DNA of 64,000 nt from Trichosporon coremiiforme (Eukaryota > Basidiomycota > Tremellomycetes > Trichosporonales > Trichosporonaceae): NCBI GenBank assembly GCA_039545355.1, contig BCJJ01000001.1:1176570-1240569 (forward strand). The letters run 5' to 3'. A model generated the notes under the pieces. The model worked only from the letters and a program-made list of their open reading frames with translations. It was not told the DNA's origin and searched no databases. Every line of letters begins with the position of its first letter. Positions within the stretch are counted from its first letter, which is position 1. This document shows positions 59,638 through 64,000 of the stretch, one piece after another. A program made the translations under genes and the position numbers.

Positions 59638-61023
59638 TCACTGGTTGTCAGCTTCAGGCCAGCATTTTTGCAGCTCACGTGCTGGAAGCCCTTACCAGCT
59701 CGTCCCTCTTCTGGGTCTTCTTGGCCGCCTTCGTCTCCTTGGCGAGGTCTGTCCCAACGGCGGTCGTGACGACGTCTCCATTCAGCTTCTCCTCGAGCGC
59801 GATATCGGGCGCGAGGCCGAGGTACCTCGCCGTGAACACGCGCATGATGCTGATCCACCGTCGGCACGTCGCGAGATCGAGCGCGTCCTTGTTGTCCGAC
59901 ATCGTGTGCCAGACGTCCGGGAAGGGTACCGGGATCAGGTGCAGAATCGGCACGCCGCGCTGGAGGAAGGGCCTGTGGTCGTCGTCGATGTGTCCACCGC
60001 GGCCGAGGGCGTTGAACCATCTGTCGTCGCCCTCGACCAGCTTGTGCTTGCGCAGGTACGCGTCGATGTCCTCGAGCTCGCGGAACATCCATTCCGTGTT
60101 CTTGTAGTGGCTCGTGATCTGCGGCGCCTTCGCACCCAGCAGGTCGAGCAGGACGAGCACGTCGATTGTGTCGAGCACGTTCGGACTGCCCCGCCGCCGG
60201 GACAGGGGGTGCGTGTCCGACAAAGGAGTAACCTCCCACACCTCGGCCAGGTTGCGGCTGCCGTATACCGAGTCCGTGGACGTCCACTGGTGAAACGCCT
60301 CCTCGCCGTCGAAGAAGACGATCTGCAGAGACACCTCGCTGTCCTCGAGCTCGTCGACTGTCGCACTCAAGCGGGCATTGCCCGACTTGATCCGCTCTGC
60401 GCGCGCTTTCATCAGCGGCGTCAAGGCTTCAGCAATGTCGAGGAGGTACCCGCACGGCGCGGCCGAGTCCATTGCACCGATGAACTGGGGTCAGCTTGGA
60501 AGGCGAGAATCACACAGCTGAGGGGACTCACGCCCTGCCCGTCAAACCACTTCGAGTCGAAGTGCGCCGACAGCACGAGGCGGCGCGGCGCGTCCGGGTC
60601 AAACGTGTAGATGAGGTTCGTGAACTCGCGCTCGCCCAACGGCGTGTTCTCCTTGTGCGCGACCTTCTCCTCGGCCCAGCCCAGACCCGTCATTACAGAG
60701 GACAGGTATTGCTGGACTTCCGTGCTACTCGTTAGCTCCAGATCAAACACTCTCTAGCTCGTGACGCACTTGTTTTCGGTGCCGGCTGGAAGTCAGCTCC
60801 AGAGCGCAACCGAGGTGTAAAAGTGGTACTCACAGACTCGCGGGACGAGCAGGTGCTCCATGTGTCCTGCGTCCACTGCTGGCCATTCTGGCGGGTCGAG
60901 CTTGACGATCGCCTCGACCTCCACGTCCGTCAACAGCCGGAAGTCCCGCTTCTCGGCGAGCGCGACGCCCAGCAGCAGCAGGAGGGCAGCCAGCATGCTC
61001 CAGAGTTGCAGTGGCCGTCGCAT
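59638..61023 (-). CDS. Glutaminyl-peptide cyclotransferase with C-terminal KRDEL
   Basis: Zn-dependent M28-fold enzyme that turns N-terminal Gln into pyroglutamate in the secretory pathway. Exons 61023-60834, 60785-60770 (16 nt), 60724-60532, 60484-59696 and a terminal exon that begins with TGA (59640-59638) give 396 aa. A signal peptide (LAALLLLLGVALA) starts the protein. Zn ligands fit GAMDSAAPCG (Asp), FFDGEEAF (Glu) and FPDVWHTMSDN (His); SAHFDSKWFDGQ and GGHIDDDHRPFLQRGVPILHLIP are family blocks. The splice at 59695-59641 puts the stop right after KTQKRDEL, an ER-retrieval-like tail. Without splicing the protein would end KRDELVRASST at 59675. The predicted intron has GTAAGG, GCTGAC and CCAG like its neighbours. 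Confidence 0.9.
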
Positions 61024-61352
61024 TTTGGCAAAGGTGGGTAGGGTTGCAACGTGAACATGGACACATGGACCTGACGCGTCGACCTGAGCCAAAGCTAGCG
61101 CCCATGACTGACGGCCAACGGAGGTAAATCAGCCCCGGGCGCACCAACTTCACTCCGGCGACCTCCGGACTCTACGTAGCTTGACCTGACGACACCGACA
61201 CTCGTTCCGCTCCGAGACTCCTCCTATGCAGCGGCGGGTCATCTCTTAGCTCATATGCGTTTGAGGAATGCATTCTACTGCGGCCTGCTGGTGGAACCGC
61301 GATTCCACCGACGACGCGGCCGCCCGACGTCGCCTTCCTTTTATGCTATCAT
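61024..61352. other. Intergenic: QCR9 3' region and glutaminyl-cyclase leader
   Basis: 329 bp between two minus-strand genes. Nothing recognised apart from expected UTR/promoter sequence. Confidence 0.5.
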
Positions 61353-61984
61353 TTACTCGTCGTCGTCGGCCTGGACGTACTTCGCGCGGATGTCCTTCCA
61401 CTGCTTCTGTCAAGTGTTAGCTTCATTGTCCTAGCTTTGGGAGCTGAGAGAGGTCCGCGTGGGCGGCCGAAAGACACTCCGGTTCCGTGACGTCTTCGGC
61501 CCGAACTGCTGACCGCAATCGACCTTCCCTCGCCTGTCCACCATCCTACTCACGCCCTTGTTGTGCCTGTCCCAGAACTCAGAGGTGATCTGGTCGAAGC
61601 CAATGGAGAAGGCGAAGGCACCGATGAAGATGGTGGGGACGAACACCGAGTTGCGCCTGAAGAGGAGGTTGTAGATCTGTTGTTGCAACCAAAGCCCATT
61701 CACAGGTCGCAATCGCAATGTCCAAGCATCATTCCGCACGTATCCAGCAGTCCATCATATCCACGTTCAGCAGTCATCGCGATCATTCGAAGAGCAGTCG
61801 TTGGACATCGTAGCGAGGTCACAGTAGCAGCCGAGTTGACGTTCGAGGTTCGGGAACACAAAAGCGGAGCAATCGGAAGTTATCGGAGCGGTGGGAAGCA
61901 GTCGAAGCAGTTTGAGCGAGAGAACAGCGTCAGCATACATGTGCGTTGTCGGTCTGGTTGCGCGGGGCGACTCACGGCGGACAT
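61353..61984 (-). CDS. QCR9: Cytochrome bc1 complex subunit 9 (Qcr9)
   Basis: Small single-helix subunit of respiratory complex III in the inner mitochondrial membrane. Three exons (61984-61976, 61676-61554, 61406-61353) give 61 aa, the usual size. The protein begins MSA|IYNLLFRRNSVFVPTIFIGAFAFSIGFDQITSEFWDRHNKG and ends KQWKDIRAKYVQADDDE, matching yeast Qcr9 (FKRNAVFVGTIFAGAFVF, HNKGKLWKD). The first coding exon is only 9 nt (ATGTCCGCC) and is followed by a 299-nt intron. Confidence 0.93.
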
Positions 61985-62317
61985 GGCGGACGTGGTTGGG
62001 GAGGAGGGTCGGAGACGGAGAGGTGAGGTTGGTGAGGGAGGCTGAAGCAGAGCCGTCGATGGATCGCCTAGCGGTAGCGAGTCGCAGCGCACGGAAAGCT
62101 CAGCTCAGCGGATGCCACACGGTATTCCGCCGAAAGACCGAAAAGAGCTCTTGCAGGGGAAGCCAGGCACGGGGATGGGTGACTGGAAATGTAATGGACA
62201 GGTGTGCTGTGGTAATTGACTTGGGGGGGGGGGTTAGAAACGGGCTTAATGGGGAGGTCACCGAATAGAAAGGGGGCGGGGGCGTCGACCGTAGTCATTG
62301 TCACAGTGCGCGGGTAA

Positions 62318-62355
62318 GCAGGCTCGCAGGCTCGCAGGCTGCAGGCTGCAGGCTG
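62318..62355 (+). repeat. GCAGGCT(C) short tandem repeat
   Basis: Repeats of GCAGGCTC followed by GCAGGCT, about five units, imperfect. Confidence 0.8.
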
Positions 62356-62537
62356 GGTGAGGGATGCGCGTGCAGTGGACAGGCTACGCCAACGGCCAAC
62401 GGACAGCCAGGCAGGCCAGACAGCCAGGGGTAATCAACACAGTGCCCTGGCCCAACGACCCTCACTATCCGCGCGCGCCTGGAACCTGAGTCCGTTGTCC
62501 CAGCGCGCTGACTGCGCGCAAGGCGCCTGCTGCATGA

Positions 62538-62566
62538 ACCTGAGCCTGAGCCTGAGCCTGAGCCTG
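62538..62566 (+). repeat. CCTGAG hexanucleotide repeat
   Basis: AACCTGAGCCTGAG...: about four to five units of CCTGAG. Confidence 0.85.
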
Positions 62567-63249
62567 CAGGCGCCAGGCCCGCCAGCCCAGCCAGCCCAGT
62601 CGCTCTCCGGTAGCCTCACCATCCAACCAACCCCATCCACCGGCCTCGCCTGCCTGTCCTGCCTGCCTGGCACACCAACACACCACCACACCACCACACG
62701 CTCGCTCGCTCGCTCGCGGCCCGCATCCATCTCCTCATCATCCCAACCACCGACTTGCTCATCCTTCAACCCCCCTTCTCCATCCTCGCCTCCCCCCTCT
62801 CCCGCCTCGACGTCCGCGTTCGCCGCTCCAGCTGCCTTTCGCCCCCCTCCAGTTCCATTCCCACAGGCAACACCGCATCAACCACCCAAACACCTTAAAG
62901 GGCCCGCGCGCGACACAACCCAACACACCCTCCCCCCCCCTTGACTCTATCCTCACGTCCGACTTTGACCATCAACACCACTTCCCATCCTCGTTCAGAC
63001 CATCACTCCAACCTTTCCATCCGCATAGATCGTCACTCGCATCACTTGTCGCATCCGGCAACCGCATCGGAAAGCGATAAACGCGATTTCCACCTCGGAC
63101 CATTCCGTTGAGAGTCAGTGCCAGCGCACGCACACACTTTGAGCGCCGTTCCTAGGCTTCCTTGTCAAGCGCAAGTAACCCAGCGCCCGCGCCTCAACTG
63201 GAATCTCTACCGTGTCTGCTACGCACAGCGCTAGCCACACATCAGCACA

Positions 63250-64000
63250 ATGAAAAACTTGAAGAAGGCTATGGTAAGTTTACTCTCTGTTCGAGCTCGT
63301 AATGGGATGTGCTCCTAGTGTCTGCGCGTCCAACGAAGACGACAAGGTAATATGGGGGGCGAACGCCACGGTATCGTCCACCGTGGATATCCTCGCGTCC
63401 TCTCGCCCATGTGCTATAAGCGCCCGAGCTCGTGAACGTGGACGATAAGCCCGCTAACACCACCCAGTTAAGGACAAAGAGCGCCGGCTCGGATGGGAAG
63501 ACCAAGCAGCCGACAAAGTCTTCAAGCGGATCATCAGCTACTCCTGCCGCACCTGCTAACAGTGCCGCCGCCACCCCGAACGCCAGCGAATCTGCCGGTT
63601 CCTCGACTACTGGCGCGCCTCTGACCCCGCGCCGCTCCCCTGTTTCCGACAAGACCGCCCCTGCCCCTCCTCTGGTCATCATTTCCGGTGCCCCTCAGCA
63701 GCCTGCTGCCAACTCTGAGATGCCCGCCGACCCGATCCCCCACTCCCCTCACAACCGTAGCTTCGGCTCGCCTGACCGCCCTCTCGGCCCCGATGGCCAG
63801 CCGACGCCGCCGAAGGCAGGCAACCCCCTGAACCGCCTGCGAGGACCCAAGGACACGATCCCTATCGTCGGCAAGACCCCGCGCAAGCAGCGCAGCTCGC
63901 GTTTCCACGTTACGGAGCGTGTCGACATTGAGAAGCTTGCTGGATTCAACGAGGTCAGGCCAGAGGACCGTAACGACCTGTTCATCCAGAAGTTACAGCA
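63250..64000 (+). CDS. PP2A B56-type regulatory subunit (Rts1/Par1-like), N-terminal part
   Basis: Regulatory B' subunit of protein phosphatase 2A, cut by the right edge. Exon 1 (63250-63273, MKNLKKAM) is joined across a 194-nt intron to exon 2 (from 63468; LRTKSAGSDGKTK). A low-complexity Ser/Ala/Pro region of about 120 residues is typical of fungal Rts1. The conserved domain then begins with SRFHVTERVDIEKLAGFNEVRPEDRNDLFIQKLQQ, the B56 signature (EKL..F.DV....R..LF..KL.QC). The HEAT-like body lies beyond the window. Confidence 0.9.

Larger units (their letters stand above)
61985..63249. promoter_or_regulatory. Divergent QCR9 / PP2A-B56 region with repeats and long leader
   Basis: 1.27 kb between divergent starts. 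It holds an 11-base G run (about 62223-62233), a GCAGGCT(C) short repeat (62318-62355) and a CCTGAG hexanucleotide repeat (62538-62566). A long C/T/A-rich stretch with CACCACA and GCTCGCTC runs (62650-63250) is probably the transcribed 5' leader of the B56 gene. No coding exon is supported. Confidence 0.5.

Noticed and set aside
59641..59695. Reading the glutaminyl cyclase through to ...KRDELVRASST as the main form
   Set aside because: A complete intron signal with the local branch and acceptor pattern lies there; the unspliced form is kept only as a possible alternative.

Overview
The window is nuclear DNA of a basidiomycete fungus, most probably a tremellomycete yeast of the Trichosporonales/Cryptococcus kind (inference). 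Genes are densely packed on both strands and split by many short introns, mostly 35-60 nt. These have GTGAGT/GTAAGT-type donors, a CTGAC or CTAAC branch site a few bases before the acceptor, and CAG/TAG acceptors. Coding DNA is GC-rich. The gene set fits too: short-form tRNase Z, PalC/Rim23, Ppg1, ATR, Pho84, Ire1, Atg10 and Atg15. No bacterial, plasmid, viral or CRISPR features were seen. The genes were read by joining exons by eye. For about half of the spliced genes the summed exon length was checked to be a whole number of codons.

Layout. 1-9.9 kb: Atg10 (3' part beyond the left edge), tRNase Z, Nop56, a myosin regulatory light chain and the 3' end of APC1. 7.3-21.4 kb: APC1, PalC/Rim23, SRP54, the Ppg1 phosphatase, a METTL21-like methyltransferase and ribosomal protein eL6. 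21.7-31.8 kb: the ATR checkpoint kinase and a Pho84-type phosphate transporter. 33.5-44.6 kb: acylphosphatase, a malonyl-CoA:ACP transacylase-like protein, Puf6, Ire1, RNase H2 subunit C and a Nudix (Aps1/DIPP) hydrolase. 45.6-48.5 kb: about 3 kb with no supported gene. 48.5-56.6 kb: a GDSAGG alpha/beta hydrolase, tRNA-Ile, a broken gene, tRNA-Thr and the Atg15 vacuolar lipase. 56.9-64 kb: mitochondrial uS7, Rrb1/GRWD1, glutaminyl cyclase, Qcr9 and the start of a PP2A B56 subunit.

Most genes lie in alternating divergent and convergent pairs, with gaps of about 70-600 bp. Divergent pairs include tRNase Z/Nop56, APC1/PalC, SRP54/Ppg1, methyltransferase/eL6, Puf6/Ire1 and uS7m/Rrb1. Several neighbours share a theme: ribosome production (Nop56, eL6, Puf6, uS7m, Rrb1), autophagy (Atg10, Atg15), ER and secretion (SRP54, Ire1, glutaminyl cyclase), and RNA or genome maintenance (tRNase Z, RNase H2C, ATR, APC1).

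The most notable observations are these. (1) Splicing of the last intron of the glutaminyl cyclase gene places a stop directly after KRDEL, giving an apparent ER-retrieval tail that intron retention would bury. (2) The mitochondrial malonyl-transacylase homologue has lost the nucleophile serine (GHS to GHG) and has GLGS in place of GQGS. (3) Three unrelated genes each contain a 16-nt internal exon. (4) A gene with several stops lies between two intron-containing tRNA genes. (5) The Pho84 gene has nested inverted repeats inside an intron.
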